From NCBI RefSeq assembly GCF_905220415.1, contig NC_059542.1, forward strand, positions 1,922,001 to 1,986,000: a stretch of 64,000 bases of DNA. The letters run 5' to 3'. This DNA is from Colias croceus (lineage: Eukaryota; Arthropoda; Insecta; Lepidoptera; Pieridae). The translations under genes were made by a program, and so were the position numbers. The notes beneath the pieces were generated by a model that did not search any database, was not told where the DNA came from, and saw nothing but the letters and a program-made list of their open reading frames with translations. Positions 38,117-50,800 of this stretch are shown piece by piece; the stretch's first letter is position 1, and each line of letters begins with the position of its first letter.

Positions 38117-38236
38117 CTAGAATAAAAATGGTGTTTTTAAAATATTAATATGTAATATGATACAAATAGAGTACTTATAAAACTCAAAAGTATAGAACTT
38201 TCTCTTAAACTCAACTAGATGGCAGCACTAAGATTT

Positions 38237-38455
38237 GAAGAGAAACTTCTTTATCGGGGTTGGAAAAAAATTTAGTATAACATTTTTTCGTTACACGTTT
38301 AAACGTGATTCGGTATTTCTGTAAAGTTGCATATAGTAATTTTTTTTTGAAAAATAAGGTCAATAAAGAAGTTTCACTTCTTACGTGTGCACTCTAGTAC
38401 TAGCGTTTAGCTACTATTATGTATTCTGTGCTAGTACACGCACACATTTTTTTTT
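38237..38455 (-). repeat. Local repeat copy B, inside the last Spätzle intron
   Basis: Reverse-orientation copy of 35997-36227, shorter in the middle. It shows GAAGAGAAACTTCTTTAT at 38237 and ATAAAGAAGTTTCACTTC up to 38380, then TTACGTGTGC and tacACGCACACATTTTT further right. It sits between the last two coding exons without disturbing the splice sites. Confidence 0.65.
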
Positions 38456-38549
38456 TCATTCTTAAAGTTAGTTTGTTGTTTTTGTTGTTCTTACGAACTT
38501 ATTTGTTATATTCTATTTACACTTAAAATCGAATAAGAACAATACATAC

Positions 38550-38723
38550 GAGCAAGTCTCAACCCGGACCAGCTGCGTCATATTATTGGGCATGTTGACG
38601 ACGTATCGCCAGTTGCCCTTGTTGTTCTGTGCGGCTTGCGGCTGGATGAACTGCGTACGGACCTGGCAGAGTTCTACCGTGTTCGCGGCTTGGCGCCGCG
38701 GCCTTTCCGCGGATGGGTCTTCG
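38550..38723 (-). CDS. Spätzle-family gene coding exon 6 (activation site and first half of cystine knot)
   Basis: 174 nt, phase 2 in and 2 out, acceptor acttccag|C, donor TGCTC|gtatgt. It encodes EDPSAERPRRQAANTVELC, then IQPQAAQNNKGNWRYVVN and TQLVRVETC. RPRR at 300-303 is the likely activation cleavage, releasing a 104-residue C-terminal fragment close in size to the Spätzle C-106 product. Cys 312 and 350 belong to the knot. N340-M-T is a possible N-glycosylation site. Confidence 0.92.
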
Positions 38724-39165
38724 CTGGAAGTATAAAATAATTGGATAAAGCTATGATAATAACTTTCTTATAAGTTGTAGTTTTTCTTATAAGAAGTGAT
38801 GATCATTATATTGACTTTTTTTAATTCCTAAAAACCCTAACTAAACAGTGCGCTTTGAAGAGCAAAAAAAAAGTAATATAGTAATTGTCTAATTGGAGTT
38901 TATATTATAATAATAATACATATATCTAATAACTAAAATTTAAGTCATATTTTCTCAACCATCTTTCTTCACTATATCAGTAGTGGTTCATTAACTGTGC
39001 CCTGTGGTACTAAGAAATGTTTGAAAAAATGTAATATTATATTTTGATTGGTGAAGTAAAACTTAAGGGCACTTTATGAAATTTAATAATTCCTAACTTC
39101 CAGTAGAACACGTTTTATATGTTATATACTTATATCTATTGTTACCACATGATCAAACAACACAC

Positions 39166-39342
39166 TTAGCAAGCCCCAACGCGATCCTTAAAGCCTCTGC
39201 CCCAGTGAGGGTCCCCTTAGCAGCTGCCTCCACCAACTCAGCGTTACGTTTTCGTCGTGCCCCATGTCCCACGGTTCGGGGCGGAAAGGATATCGACCTC
39301 TGGATCGTGATGTCGGAGTTTGATCGGGATGGTGATATGTAT
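39166..39342 (-). CDS. Spätzle-family gene coding exon 5 (first furin-type site)
   Basis: 177 nt, phase 2 in and 2 out, acceptor ctatttcag|A. The donor GCTAA|gtgtgt is weak by consensus, but it is the one that keeps the phase and precedes the TGA. It encodes YISPSRSNSD through VGHGARRKRNAELVEAAAKG to ALRIALGLA. RRKR at residues 263-266 fits proprotein convertases. The longer open frame in the same segment (minus strand, ending LGQRL) breaks the phase with both neighbours and was discarded. Confidence 0.8.
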
Positions 39343-39843
39343 CTGAAATAGATAAATAAAAATTGTAAAGAGAAGTTTGTGAATAATATGACATTGGACT
39401 AAAGGCTATTATTAGGTATTTTAATATTATGCTCATATTTTTAGCTTATAGTGACGACTTCATGTTAATTTAAATTTAGGTAAAACAGTATACAAGAGCA
39501 ACTAACTAATTTTGTTTAATTAGTTTTTCGAAAGAGTTTAAAATGCATTAATATTCGAAAAAGTTTAAAATACGTTCTAACGTTTAAAATTAGAAAATAC
39601 CAGGGGGAGACAGGAGCCGGCTTGGCTAGGAATTTTTTAAACCGATACAAAACCTTATAGCGTATAAACTTTAGACAAGCTATGTAGGAATAGGGGCGCC
39701 AACACTTATCAAAGTGTTCTCACTTTCTTTTTAGTTTAGAAGTATCTATAAGTGGACGAACGATCACTATGACAAAGTTTGTAAACTCGAGATCACATCC
39801 CTAATAACGAGCTCTATTTAAAAATATCATTCAAAATACTAAC

Positions 39844-40132
39844 TTCCACCATTCACTCGGGTTATAATGCGTCACACCACTCGCGGCCTGCTTGAGCCAA
39901 TCTGCTTCATAATTCTGGTAGAAGTTGGGAGTGTTGAAATAGTTCGGGTTATAAATGCCCAAGTTAGGCGTCACGCTGTTTTGCCTCAAGTCCGGGTCCC
40001 AGTAACCCGGGGAACTGTGGTAGCCTTGGAAACCAAATTTTGAGAAGTTGGTCGCTTGAAATGCCTTTATGTTGTAGGGAGTCGGCTCGATCGATGTTGG
40101 TGGTTGCAGAGGTGTTTTGTCGGAAAAAATAT
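39844..40132 (-). CDS. Spätzle-family gene coding exon 4 (Tyr/Asn/Pro-rich prodomain)
   Basis: 289 nt, phase 1 in and 2 out, acceptor tttttcag|AT, donor GGAA|gttagt. It encodes IFSDKTPLQPP through GYHSSPGYWDPDLRQ and IYNPNYFNTPNFYQN to NPSEWW. It is aromatic- and Asn-rich, with no cysteine. It was assigned from phase agreement with both neighbours. Confidence 0.87.
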
Positions 40133-40548
40133 CTGAAAAAGCAATAGATTAAACTAAAGATACAATATAAAAATATTATAGAGCGTAATAAATGTGGACA
40201 TGATGCGGTTTTTTATGAATACATGCTCTAAAGTCTAAGCAACTGGGCATCGGGCATTAAAATTAGACAAATAAGAAACTAGTTTTATATGATATTTTAT
40301 TGTCATACTAAAAATAAAAATACTCTACCATAAACTTTAAAAATAGTTTATTATAAAGTATAAACCTAAAGCAGGAAATTTCTATATTCTATTTGTGTCA
40401 ATTGTAAAATGGGCGGTTTATGTTAAATTTTAAATGAAGTATTGTTACGCATTGTGTAGCTTACAAGTTACATAACTGAATGAATAAACTAATGTAACTC
40501 AAGTGACAGCCAGAGCCGAATAAACTAATGAATATACAAATAGCTTAC

Positions 40549-40766
40549 CGTGGTTGAATCTTGTATGAAACTTCGTATTATAATCCTTGTGGTAGTCAGG
40601 TCCGTCGTCGACTAGAGATATTTGGTCCACGTGGGGCAGAGAGTTTGGTCCATAGCCGTATGGATAGCTGCCTTTCTTCACGGCGTCGAACTCGTCTCTA
40701 CTCTCATCGGATAATAAGGTGCGGATATCGTACTGCCCCGCTTGCACTAGCTTTCGTATGACGTGC
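40549..40766 (-). CDS. Spätzle-family gene coding exon 3 (prodomain)
   Basis: 218 nt, phase 2 in and 1 out, acceptor ttttccag|G, donor CACG|gtaagc. It encodes HVIRKLVQAGQYDIRTLLSD through PYGYGPNSLPHVDQISL to HTRFNH, an acidic, Tyr-rich prodomain segment without cysteine. The open frame continues past the donor but loses coding character. Confidence 0.88.
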
Positions 40767-41242
40767 CTGGAAAATAATTTCTTTCATTCTTTAACTCGAA
40801 ATTGATACTGATATATTTAATCTTATAAATTGCGTTCAATTTTTAAACATTTTTTTATTTGGGAACTTTTAAACAAATTATACTTAAACAAGAGCTTTCT
40901 TGCTTGCAATAAATAATTAAGTCATCCTAAATGTGGCCTCAGCCTGCCGCTTAATAGTGCTGTTACAGGTGATAGGTGTCACACGTTTTCATAACAAGAG
41001 CCTCTGATCAAGCTCTGAACCTTGAAAGTACGAATTGAGCTCGATGAATTTTCAAGTAATTTAGATAATTTTTTTATGCTATCACGTGCATTTTTACTTA
41101 AATGATAAAAAAGGTCCATAAATTAAAGAAACGTAACGTTACTTATTTTGACGAATGTTGATAGTTGTTAAGGATTAAGGAAGTATAAAACAGCAAACGT
41201 GCAATCATACATTTATATCCATTTATATAAAACTAGTCATAC

Positions 41243-41385
41243 TCTGGATAAGGCTCCGGATGTAAGCAGTATGTGAGGCCGGGCTGCGCGCAGGGCGGCG
41301 CCCTGCCCGGAGGCGCCGGTTCAAAGGCGCAGTTCTGCCCGTAGGGGCAGTTGTACCCGTCGCCCCCACTCGCTGTCCAAATTAT
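41243..41385 (-). CDS. Spätzle-family gene coding exon 2 (prodomain Cys motifs)
   Basis: 143 nt, phase 0 to 2, acceptor gttttcag|ATA, donor CAGA|gtatga. It encodes IIWTASGGDG (end of the signal peptide), then CPYGQNCAFEP and PPCAQPGLTYC, with four cysteines at residues 30, 36, 49 and 57. It is strongly GC-rich compared with the flanking introns. A stop follows two codons into the intron, consistent with an exon end here. Confidence 0.85.
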
Positions 41386-44300
41386 CTGAAAACATTAAAT
41401 AATAAATTATTTATATTCAAAACAATAATATTGTAAAAGCCAAAATATACTTTACTTATTAAACGTGACGTTAATTTGCTAGTTGTAAGCATTTTCTTTG
41501 TGACTACGGTAGTTGTAACTTAATATTGATTTTCATATATACTTAATCTTAGAATTACTCTATAATTTTAGTTTCATAAACAGAAAGTTCATTTAAAAAA
41601 AAGGTTGTAAATTAATCGATATAAAGAGGCAATAAAAACCCACTTCAAAAGTATGATTCAGTCATGTCGAATTGTTATAATGTTATGATGTATTTCTTGT
41701 TTTGAGATGTATTTCCTTTAAAAAAGTTCAATGCCTCTATAATTATCTTTATAATACTCAACCAATATCAGAAAAAGAAGACCTATATTTGGCAATACGT
41801 AATCGTTTCCCCCTATAACCGTATCTTTATACGCGAGGGCAAACGTATTATAAAACATTTTTGAGTCACGGTTCCAGTGTCACGTCCATTATTACAATAT
41901 TAACATTTAGCCCACATATAAATTAAATATTCCTCACACAAGAACACCTTGCTAATGATCTCCTTTCACGCTAATTGCTTCAATCACACTCGTCATTGTC
42001 ACCAGATACGATACCTTGATCCATTTATTGTATTGTGTTTGAAATGCACCGATTAAAGTGACTAATAACTTTTACTGTGAGGTTTCGACATTGTGAACAA
42101 GTATTATTGGTATCACTTATTTCTGTGAATATGTGTGTATTTAAAAAATCATCATAAAAAATAAAGTGTTCCTAACAAAAAAACAATTCCAATGTGTAGG
42201 AAACCTGAATATTAATTAAGGAAACATTTCTGTTGAGTTTTAATTCATTATGTTATATAAAAATGCTTTTAGAGTTTGAACTTTGAACCTATTAATGATC
42301 AATTAAGAATACGACTAACTCTCTAAAAGTTAATGATTGATATCAAAATCTGCTTTATAGATACCGAAACTTTATTAGACATTACGTCATTGCCAAAACC
42401 ATTATTTGCAGTGAAAGTTTTGAATTATATTTACAAATACACGGGGAAATAACAAGGAAATAGCGAGAAGGCGATCATATGCACGACGGAATAGATTAGC
42501 GCAACGCACTTTCCTTTCTGTGATCTGAATGTAAAGTGCTGACTCCTCGACCAAAGTGTCAAGTGGTAGTTTATTTTATAACGCTTGCGGCTATTGAAAG
42601 TTTCTGTGGTAATGTGAAGCAATTGGATCTAAACAAGTGACAAAATTGTTTTAAAACTCTTTACAAGAATTCATAAAAATAAAGATTATAAATACCTACC
42701 ACATAGGAAAAGATCCTTCAAGTAATAACCACGACATACTTAAATGGTGTAGAGCACCTATTGCATACTATATTCCCAATACTATTTTATGGTAACATTA
42801 TATTTACTTATTTATAAAGTCGAAGAACGAATATTTTTCAGGAATTTTACTATTAAACATCATCCCTGTGTAACAATCTGCGTAGATGAAAAAAATTCTT
42901 TCATTTCTTCTTCGGATGTCTTTCTTTTCTATATTGTTCAAACATACGAGTCAGAATAAAAATTATTAAAATTCTGTGTTTCTTGTTTATGACAGGTATC
43001 TATCATACATAATATCTCATCTATCTTTTTCTTGATTCTAGCATATTCAAATGATGTGAATCAACGCTTAAAAAAGTGCGATGATAGGAGAAACCTCATG
43101 TAATAGGAAACATACTTATAATATTTATTGTTGAAAAAAATCGGAAGAATTGTAGGTTTGTGTTACTTTGTTACGTTGAGGTATTGTTCTGTAATCGAGA
43201 CATCAATGGCTGGAGAAATTATGCAAGCGTATTTATTGTCGTGGCGAGGCGTGTAGGTTTCGTATTATGTGAGGTTCAACACAATGGTGCTTGTAGGCTA
43301 GGTATATTGATTTGTACGTAAATAAGAGTTTTATACTGACTGTGTTGTGGATTAGAATTTAGTAATTTGTGTATAAAAATAAAAAGAAAACTGTGTTATA
43401 AAACAATTCAATATCATATTATAATGTCACATTATGTGGGATAGTTCCTATGAATACTTTGACCTTGGTAACCCTTTTTAGTAGGTACTAAAAAAATTAC
43501 GTCGCAAAAACATACACCGTAGTGAAACTTCTGGAAAACCGTAGAACAATTATTTTTAAGCTCTTCATGAGCATATTTTTTACAATTATGGATGAATGGT
43601 AAACGTTGTAGAAAATTTCGAGTTTGGAAAACATTTTTGTTTATTCTTAACCACAAATAAAATAAATAGTAGTAATGTGTTAGAAAGTGTACCGATGATT
43701 CAGAAGTACGTGCCAGATAACATCAGCTGTAATATTGTAAACAAACACTGAATTATAACGAGATCCTTTAACAGCTCTGCATGTAAAGCAGATGCAATCG
43801 GATTATCTTTATTCTTCATTGAAAAAAGAATATTATTTCAAATTCAAACAAGCCAAATATTTATTTATTCAAATAGATTTCTTCTAGAAACACTTTTTGT
43901 CGTCACGACATAGACCATTTTCCACAAGTTCGGAAAGCAGTTTTGCTAGAGAAGAAGCGATAAGAATCTTAGTAGCTGCTCTTTTAAAAATATAGTTAGA
44001 AACAAATATAGGTATTGTAGTTTAAAGATTGTTTAAATATATAATAAGATTCTTTTAGATGTAAGGTCTGAAGTGCGTTGAGGAGACAATCGACGAAGAT
44101 TTTAAGATATCTAATGTTTGTATCGAACTAACAAATGAACCTATGCGTATAAGCTATAGTAAATATGCTGTATATTAAAAATTGTAACTATAAACGCACA
44201 TTTTCACTTGCTCTTGAACAATGATTGTATTAAAACAATGTCTAACATTAATTTATTCCGCAAACCATTGTTTACTCAATCAATGCGTGGAATTCGATAC

Positions 44301-44639
44301 AGTTTGTTGACAACTGATAAATGATAATATAATAAAGTTATTAATTTATGGTGACAATTGAAGTTAATTTGCAAAACGCAGGTGCGCTGGACACGAGTCT
44401 AATTTATAAGCCGCGCCCACATCGTCGATCGTGACAATGGTAAAAACAATTGCTTAATTCAAGGATAGATTGCGATTGATCGATATTCGGTTCCGCAGGT
44501 GACAGGACCCGTGTTCAAAAAAAGCGAAACCAATAACAGTGCTAATAGCACGACTAATATTAATTAATACCTTCATTACACATGTCAATTCTATAAGCTC
44601 CGAATTGTATAAGTAATTTTGAAAGACACATTGACCAAA

Positions 44640-44845
44640 AATATAAACACTACGCTCCGCCTTGCGGTTTCACCCACGTGGCTCCGTTTCTGTTGGTCTT
44701 AGCGTGATAATATATAGCATATCTCGATAAATGGGCTATCCAACACCGAAAGAATTTTTTAAATCAGACCAGTAGTTCTTGAGATTAGCGCGTTCAAACA
44801 AACAAACAAACAAACTCTTCAGCTTTATAATATTAAGTATAGATG
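44640..44845 (-). mobile_element. Degenerate short repeat with TATAATATTAAGTATAGA end
   Basis: It begins tacgctccgccttgcggttt, contains GACCAGTAGTTCTTGAGATT and a (CAAA)n tract, and ends tttataatattaagtataga. The ending resembles the reverse complement of the Helitron 5' end, so this is probably a related minus-strand copy whose 3' terminus has decayed. Confidence 0.5.
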
Positions 44846-45600
44846 TGTGATGACTTTAAAGTCAAGATAAAGGTAGATAATATATTATGCTGAGGAACTA
44901 AAAGGAAGTTCTGTTGTTATATTATAAACTATCATACGTAACACATTTACTTAAGGATACAAATATCATACTTACTGAAAATTATTAATGCCACAATGCA
45001 TAAAAATATTAATTTTATGAACCTATTGACAGAATTAAACACCCACTAATTGAAGTCGCTAAGGTACTTTAATATTAATATTACATTAATACTATCAATG
45101 TATTACTCCTATTAACCTTGTTCAATTGTAAATACATTAAGCTTGTATTTATGACACTTATTCGACTTCAAGTCCCCGCTGAAAGCCGATTAAACCTTCC
45201 AACAATGCTAAGCAATTTGACGCCTGTTAAGCCTTTTACATTGCATTACAGCGCACTTATGAATTCGTCGAAATAACCTTTTTATTGGTTGACATTTTTT
45301 TTAACAAAACTTTATTATCAGAGGTATTATTCAGAATTTTCCTTATCAATGTTAAATTCATGGGGTATATAATTGTTCACAATTTTCCTTATCTGTGATA
45401 GACACGTAGGCATATTCTATTAAGGTCTTTCTATTTTTTTGCATTAATTAAAAGTGACAGCCATATTTTCATCCCCTATTTCACTTGAATCATTACTTTT
45501 TCTTGACAAAAAGTAGCCTGTCCTTATAACCAAGGTATGAAAACGGAACAAATAGACATAGAATTACTGTCGTAATTTAATATTAAGTACCTAGTAATGA

Positions 45601-46916
45601 GAATATATACCTAAATCAAAACCTGACACTGTTAGATATGGTATACCCCAAGGCAGTGTACTGGGACCGCTATTATTTAATATATACATAAACGACTTCC
45701 CTAAAGCCACTAGAAATAGCATAGTTATGTTTGCTGATGATAGTACTGCAATTTTCACTTCGGAAGACATAATTAACCTTAAAGAAGATGTGACAGACTT
45801 CCTTGACAAAATGATTACATGGCTTAAAATGAATAACCTGACATTAAATTTAGAAAAAACAAAACTAATGACATTTACTAGACATAAATTAAGTAACCCC
45901 CTGAACATAATGTACAAAAATAAAATATTAACGCAAATAGATGATACAAAATTTTTAGGTATATACATAGATGAAATTTGAATTGGAAGGCTCACATTGA
46001 ACATATTTGCTCGAAACTAAGCAAATTATCTTATGCCCTTTATATGCTGAGAAAAGTAGCAAACGAGGCAACTCTAATAACTGCGTATCATGCCTATGTG
46101 AATTCCATATTACGCTATGGTATAATATTCTGGGGTAATAGTACAGATATAGAAACCGCATTTAAATCACAAAAACGGTGTATAAGAGCTATATCTGGTA
46201 TAAAGCGAACCGACAGCTGTGCTCCATATTTTAAAAAATTTGTACTATTGACCTTACCATGTTTATATATGTATGAAGTTATAATGTTTGTAAAATCTAA
46301 TCTAAGTATGTATCATCATCATCATCATCATCATCAGCCCATATACGTTCCCACTGCTGGGACACGGGCCTCCTATGAGGGTACAGGCCATAATCCACCA
46401 CGCTGGCCAAGTGCGTGTTGGCGGATGACACATGTCGTCGAACTTTTTAATTCTTCGACATGTCGGTTTCCTCACGATGTTTTCCTTCACCGTTCGAGCA
46501 GTGGTGATGTTACAACATGCGCAGATAAATTGAAAAATCAATTTATTTCCTGCGCGCTCGCCTGGTCTCGAACCTCGGACTTATCGATTCGAAGTCCGAG
46601 GTCTCACCACTGAGCCACCACTGCTCCCTGAGCCACCACTGCTCCTAAGTATGTATAAGTAAGTATGTATGCCCACTACCAAAGTAAGCGTAATAATCAT
46701 AAAATATGTATGTTAACTAGTAAAACAAGGCACTTTTCTAAAAGTATTTTTGGAATGGGTCCAATATTGTATAATAAATTGCCTAAGGCAATGATAGAAA
46801 TAGGAAATACAGCTCTATTTAAATCTAAATTAAAAGAACTATTAGTACAGAAATGTTATTATTGTGTGAGGGACTACTGCATTAATGATAAATGGCTGGA
46901 CCTCATATTTGTATAA
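45601..46916 (+). pseudogene. LINE reverse transcriptase remnant
   Basis: From 45601 the frame reads YGIPQGSVLGPLLFNIYIND and then MFADDST, the RT motifs before and at the catalytic FADD, followed by LNLEKTKLMTF and TKFLGIYID. The frame then breaks at about 45976 and resumes in another frame as NWKAHIEHICSKLS ... ILRYGIIFWGNST. The SINE interrupts at 46314. After it the C-terminal part resumes (FGMGPILYNKLPKAM ... LFKSKLKELL) and stops at 46914-46916. The N-terminal endonuclease is missing. At least one frameshift plus the insertion makes it inactive. Confidence 0.75.
46314..46644 (-). mobile_element. tRNA-derived SINE inserted in the LINE
   Basis: On the minus strand the head has an A-box-like TGGCTCAGTGG (46618-46608) and a B-box-like GGTTCGAGACC (46574-46564). 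The tail is (ATG)n, seen as tcatcatcatcatc at 46313-46336. The 12-bp sequence CTAAGTATGTAT occurs on both sides (46302-46313 and 46645-46656) as the target-site duplication. The head carries an 18-bp tandem duplication (ctgagccaccactgctcc twice). Confidence 0.85.
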
Positions 46917-47013
46917 CACCTTGTATTGTACCCATGTTCATGGAATAAAATATTTGAATTTGAATTTGAATTTGGATTTAAATATGCTTTATGTACACAA
47001 AAATATTTCCATA

Positions 47014-47232
47014 CTAGCTTTCCGCCTGCGGCTTCGCCCGCGTTTTCAAAGAAAAACCCGCATAGTTCCCGTTCCCGTGAGATTTCCTGGATAAAACCTA
47101 GCCTATGTTGCTCAGTAAAGATGCAGCTTTCTAATGGTGAAAGAATTTTGGAAATCGGTCCAGTAGTTTATGCGTGAAAACCATACATACATACATAATT
47201 ACAAACCTTTCCTCTTTATAATATTAGTATAG
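47014..47232 (-). mobile_element. Lep1-like Helitron (non-autonomous)
   Basis: Minus-strand copy. On the plus strand it reads CTAGCTTTCCGCCTGCGGC, CGTTTTCAAAGAAAAACCCG, AATCGGTCCAGTAGTTTATG, then tttataatattagtataga. The 5' half is diverged and includes a CATA repeat. It sits about 20 bp downstream of the LINE tail. Confidence 0.8.
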
Positions 47233-47710
47233 AAGCATAGATTCCATATAACCTACTATCCTCTTTGTTTAAAATATATTCCCATTTCAAACAAGTAGCT
47301 ATTAAAATAGCAGAAACATTTAACACGCATTAAAAACAAATCAATGTTATAATTAATCTAATTTACATAACGAGATTGCTAGTTAGTAGTTACTAATTAA
47401 AGAAAAAGCCTATCTGAAATAATGTCACTAGAAATATAACGATTGTGTTTCAAGAATTTGCAATCATTATGCTAATTTTATATAAAGCACGCGGATTTCC
47501 TGTAAGGCTTTTGTTGTAAATTAAATAAGACACTATCAGATATGAACAAATCAAACTTGTCATTTTATAGATCGCAATCGACACACGATTTTGAAAGTAA
47601 TCCCGTAATGAAAATTAATTATTAAGAAAATTGGTCAATGCTAAATTGTTGAATACTGATAATATTTGCTTAGATGGTTTTGTGGTCACTCTGTATGTAT
47701 TTATTTAAAA

Positions 47711-47880
47711 CTAGTTTACCGCCCGCAGCTTCGCCCGCTTTGTCTAAAAGCGAATAAATTATATACTAAAACCTTCCTCTTGAATCACTCTATCTATTAA
47801 AAAATACCGCATCAAAATCCGTTGCGTAGTTATAAAGATTTAAGCATACAAAGGGACATAGGGACATAGAAAGCGACTTT
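47711..47880 (-). mobile_element. Degenerate Helitron-like repeat
   Basis: On the plus strand it starts CTAGTTTACCGCCCGCAGC followed by ttcgcccgctttg. It then has a different body (AAATCCGTTGCGTAGTTATA and a duplicated GGGACATA). The 3' end matches the Lep1-like group; the 5' end is indistinct. Confidence 0.5.
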
Positions 47881-50800
47881 TGTACGTAGTGATTGAAAAT
47901 TTTACCTACTATGGGAGCAGCTCCGATAGCATATTAAAAACGAGGTTGCAATAATATTATGTTAAATTTTAATTTAATTTAATAATAATTCATGTTGTCA
48001 TAATTTAAAGTTTGGATAATTACCTACTATGAATAGTAGATCAATTACTAATACAAAATGTTATTTCTAATAATTGCAAAACTACAAATAAGATGCAACA
48101 AAATGATGTGTTTGTTGTTATTCTTATTATATAGAAATCAAAGATAAGAGACAAAATATAGTTTTCGAACATATCCATCAATAAATTTGCAATTATAATT
48201 AAATTGAGCGCTAAAGCAAATGTTTAAAATCCGATCAATCAATTTTATGAACTCATAGATTGCCTAATTACATTAGAATTAGTGTAAGCAAAGTGGTCAA
48301 TATATGCAAGCGGTGTGAACCAAAACTAGTAGGTCCGGGTCAATAACCCCATAAATATTGTCTTGCATAATCCATTCTATGAGTAAATAAATAAGTTTTT
48401 TGTAATCGTAAGCAGGAGCCTATTTATAATTCGGAAAATATATAGAACGATTCTTCTGACAGCTGCCATTCTTTTACGAAATAATTCATATAGAATGTCT
48501 AAATATGTATGTTTGTGGTCTATATAGTTTTAGGGTAGGTACCTAAATCGATTATAAAATGTTATAAAAAATTCTGATTAAGCTTGATGTAAGTTTTTAA
48601 TTCTTCTTGTAATTCCTATCCTAGTATTCTGATCAAAATTTCCATGAAATACAGACAACTTCTTGACCTATATATACCCATATATTATCTAATACCGGAA
48701 GGCCTCTCCGCCCTCTATATAAGTATTACTTCTGGTTGCGATAACTTATTATTGAAAAATGTAACAGATAGTTGATAAATACTGAAATAATTAACAGTGT
48801 AAGGTCTTTTGATATTTATACTTTATGTTCAATTAAGATCATTTTTTTTATTGACAGTTGAACATAGTTATTAAAAAATATTTCTATTTCGTTAATTTTA
48901 TGAGACGTGAGATATAATATCATGTCTGGAGCAATTAATACTGTGGAATTGGACAATGAACTATTTTATCTTCCTGAACTTACATTTTTAACATGAAGAG
49001 TAAGAAAATATATTATATTTTGGTTTTAATGAGTTATTTGGGCTAAATATAATAAAAAAATAGAAACATAAAACAGTGTTCGATAAATACGAGTACATAT
49101 ATTATCAAATATCATAATTACTGGACAAATAATGTAAGTTTGTCACAAAACTCTATCTAAAATTGTTTACCGTCAATACATTTTACTGTATATTGTTCTT
49201 AATTACCTTGGTGCTAACTGATCAATAGTCGTGTTGTATATATTAAAATTAAAACAGTAAACATACGGAAAACAATACTTAAAAGGATAGCGTTTGTCTC
49301 AGTCTTGTTTCAATGGAAATAAAGAAAGAATCGTACATTGGAGGCTAGTAATTATGAATGTATTGTCATATAATGAGATGCATGTGGAGCGAGGCTATGT
49401 ACTTGGTCACACAGAAGTGTTAAATGTTCTGTCAGATATAAGGCGATGTGACAACGATTGTTATTATATATCTTTGTTGTAATTGAGTTTTACAATGTAT
49501 CTGATTTGGCTATGTTTTTGATCTTTTTTGGAAATCAAACGTATGTAAGGAAATGGAATCATTTTCTAAAAATACCTATAATACATAAATGTGTAACAAA
49601 ATGTGGGGATAAAATCTTCAAACTTACTTTTATTCTTGAATTGCATTTTCTTTTCTTCGTAGATTTTTTGAAGCCTTATCCTGATAATAAACTGTATGGA
49701 TAGCTAAATCTATAATGTTCTTTATAAATAACTTAGTGTTTAATGAATATCAAGTTTCAGCAACTTAAATAATTTAGTAGAAAATAAATTAAAACATAAC
49801 TTTTAATTTACGTGAATACGGAAAATTCTTACAATAATTATATTTAAACCACACAAAGGTTAAAAAAATTATAATAAATTATAATGCATATTTACTCAGA
49901 AAATAACATGAATATTCAATATTTTTGTCAGTATAACAATGTTTAATTTATATATTACGTACATGATCCATAAAAAACATAATAATTACAATACATTTTC
50001 TACATAATACATTTGATATTCAGTAATGTTCAGTAATCATTAATATTCTATTTTTTCGAATACATTGATTTATTTAATATGGATTTTTATTGATATAATT
50101 TACCTTACCAGTACCCGAGTTGATTGGCATATAGAAGTATAAATAAAAGACCAAAGTATGTAAGTATCTAAATTAGTTTAAATGCTACATAAAAAAATTA
50201 AGCATTAATTTTATGTAACTATTATACTAACAGAAACAATAACTTGAATTTTAAAATAAACTTAATATATTTGCAAATATAAACGACATTATTATTTTTC
50301 GAACGCAATTAAATCACAATATATATTTTATATCCGGCATAATAAAATAAATATCTAATCATTTAATAAGTATCGGCACAAGCCCCCTTCACAAATTACA
50401 TACGTATTACTTTAATTAAGAACTATATTTATTATTCTTCCAGTCTATGTAATAAAAAACCTTATCACTTATCAGCAATCATGTGTTCAAAATTTGCTGC
50501 GTAAAAAACATGTTAGATATTGTCATGTAATAATTTGCAGCCGATTGAACTACCGGTTGATAAAAAATGAAACGCAAAAAATCTGATTGATGTAATCTTG
50601 CACACGTATGTCCTTTAGTTCCTTGTTTTGATCTATAATTAGGTGTAATTTATTTTAATATATTTTTTTGTGTTATGAATTAAATACGAATTTATTTATT
50701 AAGCATAGAAATCTATGCTGGTCTTAAATTAATTATGTATATTGTTAATTATTGTCCCGCAGGAAAGGCATCGCCTAGTGTGGGACACAATGAAGTTTTT

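Larger units (their letters stand above)
45601..46995 (+). mobile_element. 5'-truncated CR1/Jockey-type LINE with nested SINE
   Basis: It carries the last part of a reverse transcriptase, interrupted by a SINE at 46314-46644, and ends in a (TTGAAT)n-type tail (46960-46985). The 5' end is cut off near a stop at 45598, as is usual for LINE copies. It lies in the intron in antisense orientation to the host gene. The family call comes from the RT motifs and tail and has not been checked against a library. Confidence 0.7.

Noticed and set aside
39188..39436. Minus-strand frame ending SLGQRL in Spätzle exon 5
   Set aside because: It is longer than the true frame but has the wrong phase for both neighbouring exons. 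The alternative frame gives RRKR and consistent junctions.
46302..46541. Apparent poly-His (and antisense poly-Met) protein
   Set aside because: The run is the (ATC)n microsatellite tail of the SINE read in frame with the interrupted LINE.
46564..46644. Possible tRNA gene
   Set aside because: A and B boxes are present, but the sequence does not fold as a full cloverleaf, and it is the head of a SINE with target duplications.
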